Numbered from the stretch's first letter, positions 43,606 to 53,341 are shown. The stretch is DNA of 64,000 nucleotides from Methanobrevibacter gottschalkii DSM 11977 (GCF_003814835.1 NZ_RKRG01000005.1:20197-84196); one strand, 5' to 3'. Notes: a model not told the origin generated them from the sequence alone. Program-made: numbers and translations.

Positions 43606-43701
43606 GCTATTAGATATGGTTTATTAATTATTTATATTGTAATATAAAATTTTGACTTTAATTTTATAAATGATTAAAATGATAATATAATAAGTGATTA
43701 A

Positions 43702-44565
43702 ATGAAAGATATAGATGTTTTAATTGAAGCTTTACCTTATATTAAAAAATTTCATGATAAGAAAATATTGATTAAATATGGTGGACATGCAATGGTGGAT
43801 GATAAAGCAAAGTCCTCCACAGCTCGCGATACTGTTTTACTTAAATATGTTGGAATGAAACCTTTGATTGTACATGGTGGAGGTCCAGAAATCTCAAGAT
43901 CCATGAATAAACTTGGAAAACAAGCCAAATTCATCAAAGGGTTAAGAGTCACTGATGAAGAAACTATGGAAATAATTGAAATGGTGTTAGTTGGTAAAAT
44001 ATCAACTGAAATCGTATCAGAACTTATTAAACACGATGGTCAGGCAATAAGTTTGTCTGGAAAAGATTCAAGTCTAATATTTGCTCACAAAAAAGGAGCA
44101 AGTAAAATTGATGAAGAACTTGTTGATTTAGGTCTTGTTGGTGAGGTTGATTGCATAAACACTAATCTGCTTGAAATGTTTCTAGATAATGATTATATTC
44201 CTGTAATTTCTCCAGTGGGTATTGCTGAAGATGGAACCAGTCTTAATTTAAATGCAGATACTGCAGCAGGGGAAGTTGCAAGTGCTATTGGTGCTGAAAA
44301 ATTAATTATTTTAACTGATGTTCCAGGCGTTTTGAGAGATCCTTCAGACCCGACATCATTGATTCAAAAAATTAAAGTTGATGAGATACCTTCTCTTATT
44401 GATGAGGGCATTATCTCTGGAGGTATGATTCCGAAAATAGAAACTTGCATTAATGCTATTAATAATGGTGTTGGATCATGTCACATTATTGATGGTCGTA
44501 AAAAACATTCAATACTTTTAGAAATATTTACCACAAATGGTATAGGAACTATGATTTATAAATAA
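43702..44565 (+). CDS. argB: acetylglutamate kinase
   Basis: A 287-residue amino-acid kinase, the second step of arginine synthesis. Motifs are [13 protein letters not shown] (residues about 20-32), [50 protein letters not shown] and the C-terminal [10 protein letters not shown]. It works with ArgJ, also encoded in this window but not adjacent. TATA-like and weak ribosome sites precede the ATG. Confidence 0.95.
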   Translation: MKDIDVLIEALPYIKKFHDKKILIKYGGHAMVDDKAKSSTARDTVLLKYVGMKPLIVHGGGPEISRSMNKLGKQAKFIKGLRVTDEETMEIIEMVLVGKISTEIVSELIKHDGQAISLSGKDSSLIFAHKKGASKIDEELVDLGLVGEVDCINTNLLEMFLDNDYIPVISPVGIAEDGTSLNLNADTAAGEVASAIGAEKLIILTDVPGVLRDPSDPTSLIQKIKVDEIPSLIDEGIISGGMIPKIETCINAINNGVGSCHIIDGRKKHSILLEIFTTNGIGTMIYK

Positions 44566-44721
44566 AGTTCATTACTCATAGTCTACTCCATGAATAATAG
44601 ATATAAAATTCAGAGGTAATTTTTAATAATAAAATTGAAAAAAAACCTCTTTTAGTTGATGTGTAGTTATTGATTATTTTACTCTTAAAAGTTTTATCTA
44701 TTAGTTAAAGGTAATAATATT

Positions 44722-44746
44722 GAGTCTGTAAAATTTTACAGATTCT
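44722..44746 (-). terminator. terminator hairpin at the end of the adenylate-forming ligase gene
   Basis: GAGTCTGTAAAA pairs with TTTTACAGATTC (one G-T pair) over the last codons of the minus-strand gene. The sequence beyond is T-rich on that strand. Confidence 0.5.
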
Positions 44747-46214
44747 ATTCCTTAAACATTTTCCTTAATTCTCTTCTAAGCAATTTCCAGCCGTTTACTC
44801 TTGGAAGTTCATTAAGTGTAAATATCTTTCTTGGAACTTTATATCTGGATAGGTTTTTACGCGCATAACTGACTAATCCTTCACATTCTTCACCATCTTT
44901 CCAAACAACTGCAGCAACTGGAATTTCTCCCCTGTGACAGTCATTTATGCTGAAAATAGCTATTTCCTTAACTGCAGGATATTTTATCAATACTTCCTCT
45001 ACTTCTGTTGGATAAATTTTCCAGCCGCTCATTACAATCATATCTTTCTTACGGTCTGTAATGAATAGGCGGTTGTCTTCATCAAGATATCCGATATCTC
45101 CTGTTAAAAACCATCCATCATCTAAAAATGATGATTTTGTTTTTTCCTCATTGCCCCAATATCCTTTTGCAACTGCCGGTCCTCTAAGTGCGATTTCCCC
45201 CTGTTCATATTTTGGTAAAATTATATCAGAATCATGTTCATCGACGATTTTCACTTCTGAAAAACAGACTGGGTGACCTACACTTTCAAATCTATCCGCC
45301 TCCCAATAGTCTTCCGGCCTGATGACAGTTCCAGTTCCAATTACAATTGTTTCGGATAGTCCATATGCATTGATAATTGGTATTTGGTAAGTCTGGTGGA
45401 AATCTTTCCATATTTTCTTATGCAATGGTCCTCCACCTGAAATAATTTCGCGTACGGTTTTAAGTTGCTTACGGGCATCAATTGTAGTTAATGAATGTAT
45501 TACTGGAGGCATTCCAGTTAAAACGCTGACTTTTTCTTTTTCACATAATTCTAAATATTCATCCATATTGAATTTTTCTATTAATATGTAATATGCAGCG
45601 GCTCTTAAGGCAGCTATTGCCCATGATAGGCCAACATGAGCCATCGGATAAATTCCTAAAAATACATCATCTTGTTTTAAAGTTAAAACATCACACTCGT
45701 TGTGTATAGCAGTAAAATAATTTCCATGTGTGAGCATTGCACCTTTAGGCTGCCCTGTGGTTCCTGAAGTATATTGTAATTGACATAAATCGTCCCAATC
45801 AGTATTTTCAGATTCCAGGACTTTGCAATTTTTAAAACTGGAAATGTTTTTAGGAATATATGTTTCAACATTAATGAGGTCTTTTGCTTCTTCATCAGTA
45901 ATCATTAATTTTGCTTTTGAGTCACTGACAATGTATTCGAGTTCATTGGCTGTAAAAACTCTGTTTGTTGGAATGGCTATTGCACCTATTCTCCATATTG
46001 CAAAAAGTGAAAACAAGTATTCTTCTGAATTTTTTAAATAAATTAGGATTCTATCGCCTTTTTTGATTCCTAATTCTTTTAAGATCCTACCAATTTCGGA
46101 GACGATTGATAAAATTTCTCCAGAACTATATTTCTCTCCGGTAGTTGGATTGAATAAAACATCTTTGTCTAGACGTTTTGAATTGGCATCTAAAAATGTA
46201 GTAATATTTAACAT
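44745..46214 (-). CDS. class I adenylate-forming enzyme (acyl-CoA ligase-like)
   Basis: A 489-residue AMP-binding protein with the P-loop motif YTSGTTGQPKGAMLTH (about residues 155-170), the A5 motif NAYGLSET, the hinge region GDIGYLDEDNRLFITDRKKD, and the A10 Lys near PRVNGWKLLRR. It activates an acid to an acyl-AMP and then usually a CoA thioester; the acid is unknown. It directly follows the AksF/LeuB-type gene with no gap (TAAATG), sharing its ribosome site AAGGAGAT inside that gene, so the two belong to one pathway. Confidence 0.87.
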   Translation of the reverse strand: MLNITTFLDANSKRLDKDVLFNPTTGEKYSSGEILSIVSEIGRILKELGIKKGDRILIYLKNSEEYLFSLFAIWRIGAIAIPTNRVFTANELEYIVSDSKAKLMITDEEAKDLINVETYIPKNISSFKNCKVLESENTDWDDLCQLQYTSGTTGQPKGAMLTHGNYFTAIHNECDVLTLKQDDVFLGIYPMAHVGLSWAIAALRAAAYYILIEKFNMDEYLELCEKEKVSVLTGMPPVIHSLTTIDARKQLKTVREIISGGGPLHKKIWKDFHQTYQIPIINAYGLSETIVIGTGTVIRPEDYWEADRFESVGHPVCFSEVKIVDEHDSDIILPKYEQGEIALRGPAVAKGYWGNEEKTKSSFLDDGWFLTGDIGYLDEDNRLFITDRKKDMIVMSGWKIYPTEVEEVLIKYPAVKEIAIFSINDCHRGEIPVAAVVWKDGEECEGLVSYARKNLSRYKVPRKIFTLNELPRVNGWKLLRRELRKMFKE

Positions 46215-47204
46215 TTATATTATCTCCTTAACTATTGCCTTTGTAACTTCCATAGTTGAAGAGTCTCCTCCTAAATCCGGAGTTCTAATCTTGCAGTCGG
46301 AAATAACTTTTTCAATCGCACCTTTTATATCATTTGAGATTTCCCATTCTCCTAAATAATCTAACATCATTGAAGCAGATAGTATCATAGAACATGGGTT
46401 TGCAATATTTTTTCCCGCAATGTCTGGTGCTGATCCATGAACAGGTTCGAATAATCCATTATGATCACCTATATTTCCAGATGGGGCGAGACCAAGTCCA
46501 CCAACAAGTCCTGCACTTTCATCAGATAATATGTCTCCAAACAAATTGCTCGATACAATAACATCAAAATTTTGAGGTTGTGTAATTAGATACATTGCGG
46601 TTGCATCAACATAGAAGTCTTCAGTTTTTATTTGAGGATATTCTTTGGCTATTTTGTAAAAACTTTCTTTGAATACTCCATCAGTCTTTTTTAATACATT
46701 ACTTTTATGAACACAAGTGACTTTGCTTTGACCTCTTTTTACGCATAAATTAAATGCTGCTTTGGATATTCTCTCAGATGCTCTGCGAGTGATTATTCTC
46801 TCTGCAATCACTTTATTTTCATCACCATATTCAGCTTGGGAATATAATCCTTCTGTATTTTCTCTAACGATTACAAAGTCAATGTCATCATGAATTGAAT
46901 TTATTCCTTTGTATGATTTAATTGGCCTTATATTTGCATAAACATTAAGCTCTTTTCTCAAATTAATAATCGGACTTGGTTGTCCAGGGGTTGAAGTCGA
47001 TGCTCCGAATAGTACTGCATCACTATCATTAGCTAGTTTAATTGTTTCTTCAGGTAATGTTGTTCCATTTTTATTAAAACAATCAAAACCCGCTTCTCCA
47101 TATTTGAAACTTAATTTTAAGTCTAATTTATCAAGTAAATATTCACAGGCAGACATTACTTCTCTGCCTATTCCATCTCCACTTATTACTGCAATATCGT
47201 ACAT
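46215..47204 (-). CDS. isopropylmalate/homoisocitrate-type dehydrogenase (LeuB/AksF family)
   Basis: A 329-residue beta-decarboxylating dehydrogenase. Motifs are AVISGDGIGREVM at the start, LRKELNVYANIRPIKS with the substrate Arg residues, VIVRENTEGLYSQAEYG, and GSAPDIAGKNIANP. In methanogens the family includes LeuB for leucine and AksF for the 2-oxosuberate part of coenzyme B; the NTEGLYS wording does not separate them. The ATG at 47204 follows GTGAAATA and gives the usual length, whereas an upstream ATG would add 23 atypical residues. Confidence 0.82.
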   Translation of the reverse strand: MYDIAVISGDGIGREVMSACEYLLDKLDLKLSFKYGEAGFDCFNKNGTTLPEETIKLANDSDAVLFGASTSTPGQPSPIINLRKELNVYANIRPIKSYKGINSIHDDIDFVIVRENTEGLYSQAEYGDENKVIAERIITRRASERISKAAFNLCVKRGQSKVTCVHKSNVLKKTDGVFKESFYKIAKEYPQIKTEDFYVDATAMYLITQPQNFDVIVSSNLFGDILSDESAGLVGGLGLAPSGNIGDHNGLFEPVHGSAPDIAGKNIANPCSMILSASMMLDYLGEWEISNDIKGAIEKVISDCKIRTPDLGGDSSTMEVTKAIVKEII

Positions 47205-47221
47205 TATTTCACTTACAACAA

Positions 47222-47287
47222 TTTGTTCGTATATTAATAATATTGCATTAATTATATTTAAATGATAATTCAAATTTTGTTCGTATA
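47222..47287. repeat. 12-bp direct repeat in the divergent region
   Basis: TTTGTTCGTATA occurs at 47222-47233 and 47276-47287, between the divergent AksF/LeuB-type and HEAT genes. The second copy runs into a BRE/TATA-like TCGAAATATATTTATATA. A regulator site shared by both promoters is possible. Confidence 0.35.
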
Positions 47288-47289
47288 CT

Positions 47290-47310
47290 ATCGAAATATA
47301 TTTATATATA
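47290..47310 (+). promoter_or_regulatory. BRE plus TATA box of the HEAT-repeat gene
   Basis: TATCGAAATA followed by TATTTATATATA is a close match to the methanobacterial BRE/TATA arrangement, about 60 bases before the ATG at 47371. Confidence 0.6.
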
Positions 47311-47370
47311 AAAGTTATAATAATATATTAATTACTAAAATTAGTAAATTATTCACTGTGAGGGATTACA

Positions 47371-47835
47371 ATGGAAAGCACTATTGAAGAATTAATTGAA
47401 TTATTAAATGATAAGGATGATTACGTTGTTGAAGATGCAATAGGACAATTAGAATTAAAAGGTGCAGATGCACTTGAACCTTTAATGGATGCATTATCAC
47501 ACAGAAAGAAAAATGTCAGATTACATGCCGCTACTCTTTTAGGTGCAATTAATGATGAAAAAGCTATTCCTTCATTAATTGAAACATTAAAAGACAATAA
47601 CAAACTTGTCAGAAGAGAAGCATCTACTGCTTTATCTCGTATGGGTGCACCAGCTGTTGATCCATTAATTGAAACTTTGGCTGCTGAAGATTGGAGAGTA
47701 AGGGGAGCTGCTGCTTGGGCACTTGGAAACTTAGGTGATAAAAAAGCAATCCATGAACTTGAAAAATTGCTTGATGATGAAAGTGCTTTTGTAAAAGCAG
47801 GTGCTAAAAGCGCTATTGAATCTATTCAGAAATAA
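47371..47835 (+). CDS. HEAT-repeat (PBS lyase-like) protein
   Basis: A 154-residue all-helical protein made of five HEAT/PBS repeats of about 31 residues (PLMDALSHRKKNVRLHAATL, IPSLIETLKDNNKLVRREAS, DPLIETLAAEDWRVRGAAAW). It is a protein-binding scaffold; partners are unknown. The ribosome site GAGGGAT lies seven bases before the ATG, and a strong promoter precedes it, so it is probably well expressed. Confidence 0.85.
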   Translation: MESTIEELIELLNDKDDYVVEDAIGQLELKGADALEPLMDALSHRKKNVRLHAATLLGAINDEKAIPSLIETLKDNNKLVRREASTALSRMGAPAVDPLIETLAAEDWRVRGAAAWALGNLGDKKAIHELEKLLDDESAFVKAGAKSAIESIQK

Positions 47836-47970
47836 ATAACTTATTTCTGTTCTCTTTTTTCTTTATTTTTTTAATTTAATTGTTATAAATTTTCTTAACA
47901 AATGTTGGCTGATTATTTGACTTATTTTGAATAGTATTTTTTCATGAAATTTAATGAGGAGTTTATAAAA

Positions 47971-48861
47971 ATGCATTATACCGGACCAGTTTATCGCCCT
48001 CCCCCTGAGGCAAACACACCACTTTTGGAAGTAACATATGGTTGCTCTTGGAATGAGTGTTCCTTTTGCACAATGTATGATACGCAAAAGTTTGGAATAT
48101 CTCCAATTGAAGATATCGAGGAAGATTTGGCTGAGTTATCTCAGTTTTATCCTAAAGATTTAAAAAGAATATTTCTTGTGAATGGAGATGCTTTTGCACT
48201 TCAGGCAAAAAAGTTATTTGCTATTTCAGATTTAATCCATGAATATTTTCCAGAAGTTGAGTGCATAACCTGTTATGCATCAATTAAAAACATAAAACCA
48301 AAATCAGATGAGGATCTGGAAAAACTTAGGCAAAAAGGATTCAATGAATTATATATTGGTCTTGAAACAGCCTATAATCCGGCATTAAACCAGATGAGAA
48401 AAGAATATACTCAAAAAGATGAATATGAACAACTCGAAAGAATTCAAAATGTAGGAATGGATTACAATGCTTTGTTAATGTTAGGTGTTGCTGGAAGAGG
48501 CAATTATAAGGAAAATATTGATGCAACAATCAATTTGTTAAATACATTTAAGCCTAAGATTGTAGGTCCTCTAACAACATCCGTTCAAAATCCTTCCCCT
48601 CTGCATGAAATGAAATTGAAAGGGGAGTTTGTTGAAGCTACTGAAAGGGAAATGATTTGTGAAGAATTAATGCTTTTGGAAAATCTTGAGATGGATGATG
48701 ATTGCTTTTTCTTCGGTGGTCATCCGTATAATTTAATAAGATTCAGTGATTCTTTTAAAAACAAGGATAAAATGATTGAAAACCTTAAAAATCAAGTATT
48801 CCAAATTGATGAATTAAGACAGGGAATACTTGATACTGTACTTCCAAGGGGCAATTTGTAA
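47971..48861 (+). CDS. radical SAM protein
   Basis: A protein of about 296 residues with the cluster motif CSWNECSFC, spaced Cx4Cx2C rather than the classical Cx3Cx2C but known in this subfamily. It is followed by the SAM-binding GDAFALQAKKL and a GLETAYNPALNQM region. The start YTGPVYRPPPEANTPLLEVT is characteristic of a group of uncharacterised archaeal and bacterial radical SAM proteins. I prefer the ATG at 47971, after GAGGAG, to the one at 47944. Substrate unknown. Confidence 0.8.
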   Translation: MHYTGPVYRPPPEANTPLLEVTYGCSWNECSFCTMYDTQKFGISPIEDIEEDLAELSQFYPKDLKRIFLVNGDAFALQAKKLFAISDLIHEYFPEVECITCYASIKNIKPKSDEDLEKLRQKGFNELYIGLETAYNPALNQMRKEYTQKDEYEQLERIQNVGMDYNALLMLGVAGRGNYKENIDATINLLNTFKPKIVGPLTTSVQNPSPLHEMKLKGEFVEATEREMICEELMLLENLEMDDDCFFFGGHPYNLIRFSDSFKNKDKMIENLKNQVFQIDELRQGILDTVLPRGNL

Positions 48862-49152
48862 TTTTTGAGTTACATTTGAAATAATTTTGCAAATTAATTT
48901 GTTATTATTTCTATTTGAAAAAATATTTCAAGTTAAAATAGTTAATGCATTAACATTAACAACCACCTTTTAAAATTTTTTAGATTTTCTAACTTTAATG
49001 GCAATCTATTTCTAGTTATTGGAATAATATTCATTTCAGCTGATTTTTATTCTATTCATGAATTTTTAATATGTGTAAATAATGATTTAATTGTTAAATA
49101 AAGGAATATTGCATAGCTGAATTACTTTTTATTTAAGGGGGATGTTATCAGG

Positions 49153-49680
49153 TTAGTCGAAATAGTTAAAAATTTCTTCAAGTGTATTTGCAATTTTGAA
49201 AATTTCATATTGATTATATAAAAATCCTTTTTGAGCCATGTCATCAATCATATCAAACATTTTATTGTAAAAACCATCAATATTAAAAACAATAATCTCT
49301 TTATCATGTTGTTCGAGCTTTTTAAGAGTGATGATTTCAAAAAATTCATCTAAAGTTCCAATTCCGCCAGGTGTGATAATAAATGCATCTGAATTTTCTA
49401 AAAATTTATTTTTTCTCTCATCCATTGAGTCAACATAAATAAATTTGCTGCATTCCTTACATAATGGTTCAAAGTTTTCAATCCATTTTGGAGCTATTCC
49501 TATTGATTTTCCATTTGTGTCTTGAACTCCATGGGCACATGCACCCATCATTCCAGTGTCTCCACCACCGAAAACAAGAGTATGTCCTTTCTGTGCCATC
49601 ATACAGCCTAATTCATATGCTGCATCGGTATAAATTTCATCTATTTCAGCGCTTCCAGATCCATAAAGACAAATTCTCAT
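49153..49680 (-). CDS. LOG/TIGR00730-family Rossmann-fold nucleosidase-like protein
   Basis: A 175-residue protein with the family's start MRICLYGSGSAEID, the nucleotide-binding VFGGGDTGMMGACAHG, and the signature GGIGTLDEFFEIITLKKL (PGGxGTxxE). Relatives release a free base from nucleoside 5'-monophosphates (cytokinin-activating LOG enzymes); in archaea the substrate is unsettled. The ATG at 49680 follows GGAAGTGAGAG, and a GTG at 49689 overlaps that site. It lies 12 bases downstream of the DUF2115 gene, so the two are co-transcribed. Confidence 0.87.
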   Translation of the reverse strand: MRICLYGSGSAEIDEIYTDAAYELGCMMAQKGHTLVFGGGDTGMMGACAHGVQDTNGKSIGIAPKWIENFEPLCKECSKFIYVDSMDERKNKFLENSDAFIITPGGIGTLDEFFEIITLKKLEQHDKEIIVFNIDGFYNKMFDMIDDMAQKGFLYNQYEIFKIANTLEEIFNYFD

Positions 49681-49692
49681 AACTCTCACTTC

Positions 49693-50247
49693 CTAAATAT
49701 CGGGGGTTTGTTCTGCAAGACATAAATGGCAGATTGCATTGGTGTTATCTTTCTGATTATCTTTCACTGGACAGTAAAATTCTCCATTTCGTTTTTCTAC
49801 TTTTAAACTTCCTGGGAATTCACTTCCAACTGGATGAATCGGTTCTTCTAAAATAAATGTTGTGTATAATGCAGTAATGACATAGATTAATGGGAATTTA
49901 TCATCTTTTGATGCTGTTAATCTTTCTTTTTCAAATGTTCTCTCAAGCATGGGAAAAGATTGATCGAAAGATTTCTTATCAATGTTAGTTTTATAATTGT
50001 AGTCTTCATTTTCCAAGACTTCTTTCATACGCATGATGAAGTATTTAATATAAACTTCCAGGTATTTTTCACGGTAATTAGCATGAACATATTCTCCATC
50101 TTTTCTCATATGTGCTGTAGCCATCATTAAATCATATACTGATATGATGCTGGCATATTTTTTTAATAAACCCATTAATTCTTTTTTTGTAATGGTGTCA
50201 TGTGAAGATAATTCTTTAAGTTCGATTAATATGTATTCACTTTCCAT
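49693..50247 (-). CDS. DUF2115 (UPF0305) family protein
   Basis: A 184-residue helical protein. The C-terminal EFYCPVKDNQKDNTNAICHLC with the preceding HPVGSEFPGSLKVEKRNG stretch is the mark of the methanogen-specific UPF0305/DUF2115 family: four Cys/His residues that could hold a metal. Its function is unknown. It is the first gene of a two-gene unit with the LOG-like protein. Confidence 0.82.
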   Translation of the reverse strand: MESEYILIELKELSSHDTITKKELMGLLKKYASIISVYDLMMATAHMRKDGEYVHANYREKYLEVYIKYFIMRMKEVLENEDYNYKTNIDKKSFDQSFPMLERTFEKERLTASKDDKFPLIYVITALYTTFILEEPIHPVGSEFPGSLKVEKRNGEFYCPVKDNQKDNTNAICHLCLAEQTPDI

Positions 50248-50318
50248 GATTCTATTATAATATTTGATAAATAAATACTTTTAATATTAGAATCTAAATA
50301 ACTAATGAGGTAAATGAA

Positions 50319-50963
50319 ATGTCTGAAAATTTTATGGAGATTACAAAGGAAGATATCGAAAATATCGAAAATGCATTAAAAAGTAATGCAGATTATAAAT
50401 TAAATAATACTAAATTTGACATTAAATCATTTGAAAAAGGTGGGGACATTAGTTTAATTCAATATGTTGCTGATGTGGAAAATGAATTGGTTTTTCAAAC
50501 TAAGGAGGAAAACGGCAAATATTATATTTCGGAAATATTTGGTTTATTTATGGACAACATTATTAACGGAAATGTTTCAAGAGATGTTTTCCAGTCAGTA
50601 AGCGATTATTTCCATGAGGTTATTGCAGGTGAAAAAAACGACTTTGAAGATGAAAAAGAAGAGTTAATTAATTTTTTAGTTTTAACTGAAGAATATGATG
50701 CAAATAAATTGGAAATGGATTTAAATCCGTCTAAAATACGTGAAGATTATAAAAAAGATTATGGTGAAATTTATGGTGATGACTCTTTAAACAGAGTTCA
50801 AAAAAGTCTAGCATTAAAGGAATTGTTGCACATGTCAATTTGTCAGGTTGTTAATGACATTGATTTATTTTTCACAAGACCTTATGATTTAACTCCTGAA
50901 GAGAATGCTGAAAAGAATAAACAAGAACAAAAAGCACTTGAAAATGAACTGCAAATGTCATAA
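50319..50963 (+). CDS. uncharacterised acidic protein, 214 aa
   Basis: A 214-residue soluble protein, strongly acidic, mostly helical, with no motif I recognise. It ends in a Glu/Lys-rich coiled tail (EENAEKNKQEQKALENEL). It starts after GAGGTAAAT. It stands between the divergent DUF2115 gene and a winged-helix protein and may be transcribed with the latter (58 bases apart). Confidence 0.6.
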   Translation: MSENFMEITKEDIENIENALKSNADYKLNNTKFDIKSFEKGGDISLIQYVADVENELVFQTKEENGKYYISEIFGLFMDNIINGNVSRDVFQSVSDYFHEVIAGEKNDFEDEKEELINFLVLTEEYDANKLEMDLNPSKIREDYKKDYGEIYGDDSLNRVQKSLALKELLHMSICQVVNDIDLFFTRPYDLTPEENAEKNKQEQKALENELQMS

Positions 50964-51020
50964 ATTATTTAAGTTGTATTATTCAATATAGTTAATAATA
51001 AGACTAAACTGTTTGATTAT

Positions 51021-51488
51021 ATGATAACTATTACCAAAAAAGAAGAAGTGGTTTTAGACCAAGTTAAAATATTCAACTTGGAATATTCTGATGGAATTCC
51101 AGTAAATATTTTAAGAAAAGAATTAGGATTTCATGAATATGATTTAGTTCATATTCTTGAAGAGCTGCAAGATAAGGATTTGGTTATCTTTAGAGATAAT
51201 AAAGTTAGCTTATCTGAAAGTGAAAAAGAAATTAACACTGTTAATTCTAAAAAAGATATTGAACAGTTAGAATTAAATTTGAAAGAAAAAGAATCTTATA
51301 ATTTAATCAAAAGTTTGGTTGATGATAAAAATCTGATTTCAAAATATACTCTTGAGGGTCATTTACTTTACGGCGATTTAAAACTCACTAATTTCAGGAT
51401 GTATCATATTATTTTATCTCTTCAGAATAAAGGTCTTCTAAAACCTATTGATAAAAGTGATGGGGAATATTACCTCTTGGTTGAATAA
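51021..51488 (+). CDS. probable two-winged-helix protein, 155 aa
   Basis: A 155-residue protein with two similar helix-turn-helix/wing segments: residues about 20-65 (GIPVNILRKELGFHEYDLVH then KDLVIFRDNKVSL) and about 105-152 (YTLEGHLLYGDLKLTNFRMY then GLLKPIDKSDGEYYL). A DNA-binding or regulator role is inferred from this pattern; no family name is claimed. It lies upstream of nikR but has its own T-rich end. Confidence 0.55.
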   Translation: MITITKKEEVVLDQVKIFNLEYSDGIPVNILRKELGFHEYDLVHILEELQDKDLVIFRDNKVSLSESEKEINTVNSKKDIEQLELNLKEKESYNLIKSLVDDKNLISKYTLEGHLLYGDLKLTNFRMYHIILSLQNKGLLKPIDKSDGEYYLLVE

Positions 51489-51605
51489 CATTTTTTACCT
51501 TTTTTTTAATATTTTTAGTATTAATATTTTATAAATTAATCATAATCTTTATATAACTTGATTATTATATATATGAGTAATAATTGATTTTTAATGTGTA
51601 TTATT

Positions 51606-52058
51606 ATGATGAGAATAAGTATGTCATTACCAAAAAAATTACTCGCTGATTTTGACGAAGTACTAAAAGATAGGGGATATCAATCTCGTTCAAAAGGAAT
51701 TCGTGATGCACTTCAGGATTATATTGTGAGATATCAATGGATGAATTCCATGGAAGGTCAAAGAATAGGTATTGTAACCATTATCTATGATCACCACTAT
51801 ACTGGTGTTATGGAAAATTTGGCTGAAATCCAACACAGCTTCAGAAATGAGATTAACACTAGTATGCATATTCACATGACTGATAAATATTGTATGGAAA
51901 TTGTAGTGGTAAATGGAGATATTGCTGAAATTCGTGATTTGACTGAAAGAATCATGAGACTTAAAGGAGTTGAACACGTAAAACTCACAAGTACAGCAAA
52001 CGGTGAAGAGTTTAGTGAACCTGGTCACTCACATGATCATGGTTATCACCACCATTAA
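51606..52058 (+). CDS. nikR: nickel-responsive transcriptional regulator
   Basis: A 150-residue NikR: an N-terminal ribbon-helix-helix (MRISMSLPKKLLADFDEVLK then GYQSRSKGIRDAL) and a C-terminal ACT-type nickel domain with the ligand set His (IQHSF), His-x-His (MHIHM) and Cys (KYCMEI). The C-terminus adds a His-rich tail (GHSHDHGYHHH) that may bind extra nickel. It represses nickel uptake when nickel is plentiful; methanogens need nickel for F430 and hydrogenases. The ATG at 51606 is chosen, since the GTG at 51594 is outside the usual family start. Confidence 0.93.
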   Translation: MMRISMSLPKKLLADFDEVLKDRGYQSRSKGIRDALQDYIVRYQWMNSMEGQRIGIVTIIYDHHYTGVMENLAEIQHSFRNEINTSMHIHMTDKYCMEIVVVNGDIAEIRDLTERIMRLKGVEHVKLTSTANGEEFSEPGHSHDHGYHHH

Positions 52059-52081
52059 TTTCTTTTTTTATTTTATTCAAT

Positions 52082-52849
52082 ATGAAATTTAAAACAACAT
52101 CTTACCATTTTGATTTACTTAAAGATAATGATAGAGTTTCTGCTTTTTTTGAGGCCATAAATGATTATGAGGGAAATAATAATTTAGCTTATGATTTGGG
52201 ATGCGGTATTGGTGTTTTGTCTTACTTTTTAAAGGATCATTTCGGGGAAGTCACTTCTCTTGAAATTGATAAAAAAGCATATTGTTGTGCTAAAGAAAAT
52301 TTAAAGTCATTCGATAATGTTGAAGTAGTTAATGAGGATGTTTTGAAATATAATTTTACAAAAAAAGCGGATTTGATTGTTTGTGAAATGTTAGACACTG
52401 CATTAATAGATGAAGAAGAGATACCTGTTCTTAATTATGCTAAACAATTTTTAAAAGAAGATGGCAAGATTATACCTCAGGGAATTATTAACACTGCCGA
52501 ACTTGTTAATCTTGAAAGACATTATGTTCATTGGGATGAGGAAGTAAATTATGAAGTGTATTCAAAGCCAATAGTCTATTCCGAATTCAATTTTTTAAAT
52601 GAAATTAATCCGGAATTTGGGGCGTATCTGACATTAAAAACAGATAAATCTGGGATTATTAATGGATTGAAGATTACAAGTTATACTAAACTTAACGATA
52701 AGTTAATTGTTGGACCATCGCCAATGTTAAACCCACCATTATTAATTCCATTAGATGAAAAGTCAGTAAATGTAAATGATTTAATAAATGTAAAACTAAA
52801 ATATATAATGGGAAATGGAATAGAAAGTATTCGCACTGAATATTATTAA
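52082..52849 (+). CDS. class I methyltransferase, PRMT-like
   Basis: A 255-residue SAM-dependent methyltransferase with motif I AYDLGCGIGVLSYFL, acidic motif SLEIDKKAY, and a post-motif II ADLIVCEMLDTALIDEEEIP loop that resembles the double-E loop of protein arginine methyltransferases. The C-terminal half is beta-rich as in PRMTs. Target unknown (protein or RNA). The start is 24 bases after nikR, and the next gene follows after six bases, so it sits in a nikR-methyltransferase-protease group. Confidence 0.72.
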   Translation: MKFKTTSYHFDLLKDNDRVSAFFEAINDYEGNNNLAYDLGCGIGVLSYFLKDHFGEVTSLEIDKKAYCCAKENLKSFDNVEVVNEDVLKYNFTKKADLIVCEMLDTALIDEEEIPVLNYAKQFLKEDGKIIPQGIINTAELVNLERHYVHWDEEVNYEVYSKPIVYSEFNFLNEINPEFGAYLTLKTDKSGIINGLKITSYTKLNDKLIVGPSPMLNPPLLIPLDEKSVNVNDLINVKLKYIMGNGIESIRTEYY

Positions 52850-52855
52850 GGTGGT

Positions 52856-53341
52856 ATGTTGTCTTTTGATTTAGAATTAAATGATTTTATAATGGATTTT
52901 AAAAAATTGGTGGTATTGGGTGTTGGTAACGAGCTTAAAAGTGATGATGGTGTTGGACCTTTTATTATTAAGAAATTAATTGAGGAAAATATTGTTAATG
53001 ATAATTTAATACTGATTAATGCCGAGACGGTTCCTGAAAATTTCACAGGCAAAATCAGAAAAGAACAACCAAGCCACATAATTATTGTTGATGCATGTTT
53101 AATGGGAGCTCAACCGGGAGATATCAAAATTGTTGATAAAGATGATTTTGCAAATATTGGCATTTCAACTCATTCAATGTCATTATCCTATTTTGTTAGA
53201 TATTTAGAAAGAAGTAATGACTTTAAAATAATATTTGTTGGAATTGAACCTGAAACTATGGAGTGGGGTGAAAATCCGACAGAAAAAGTTGAAAATACTG
53301 CTTATTATTTCATTGATTTGTTAAAGGAGTGTATATTATGA
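52856..53341 (+). CDS. hydrogenase maturation protease
   Basis: A 161-residue HycI/FrcD-type protease that trims the C-terminus of a NiFe-hydrogenase large subunit after nickel insertion. Motifs: VLGVGNELKSDDGVGPFI with the metal-binding Glu and Asp, IIVDACLMGAQPGDI, and STHSMSLSY with the His. It starts after AAGGTGGT. Its stop overlaps the ATG of the ATP-grasp gene (ATGA), and nikR lies upstream, a nickel-linked grouping. Confidence 0.9.
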   Translation: MLSFDLELNDFIMDFKKLVVLGVGNELKSDDGVGPFIIKKLIEENIVNDNLILINAETVPENFTGKIRKEQPSHIIIVDACLMGAQPGDIKIVDKDDFANIGISTHSMSLSYFVRYLERSNDFKIIFVGIEPETMEWGENPTEKVENTAYYFIDLLKECIL

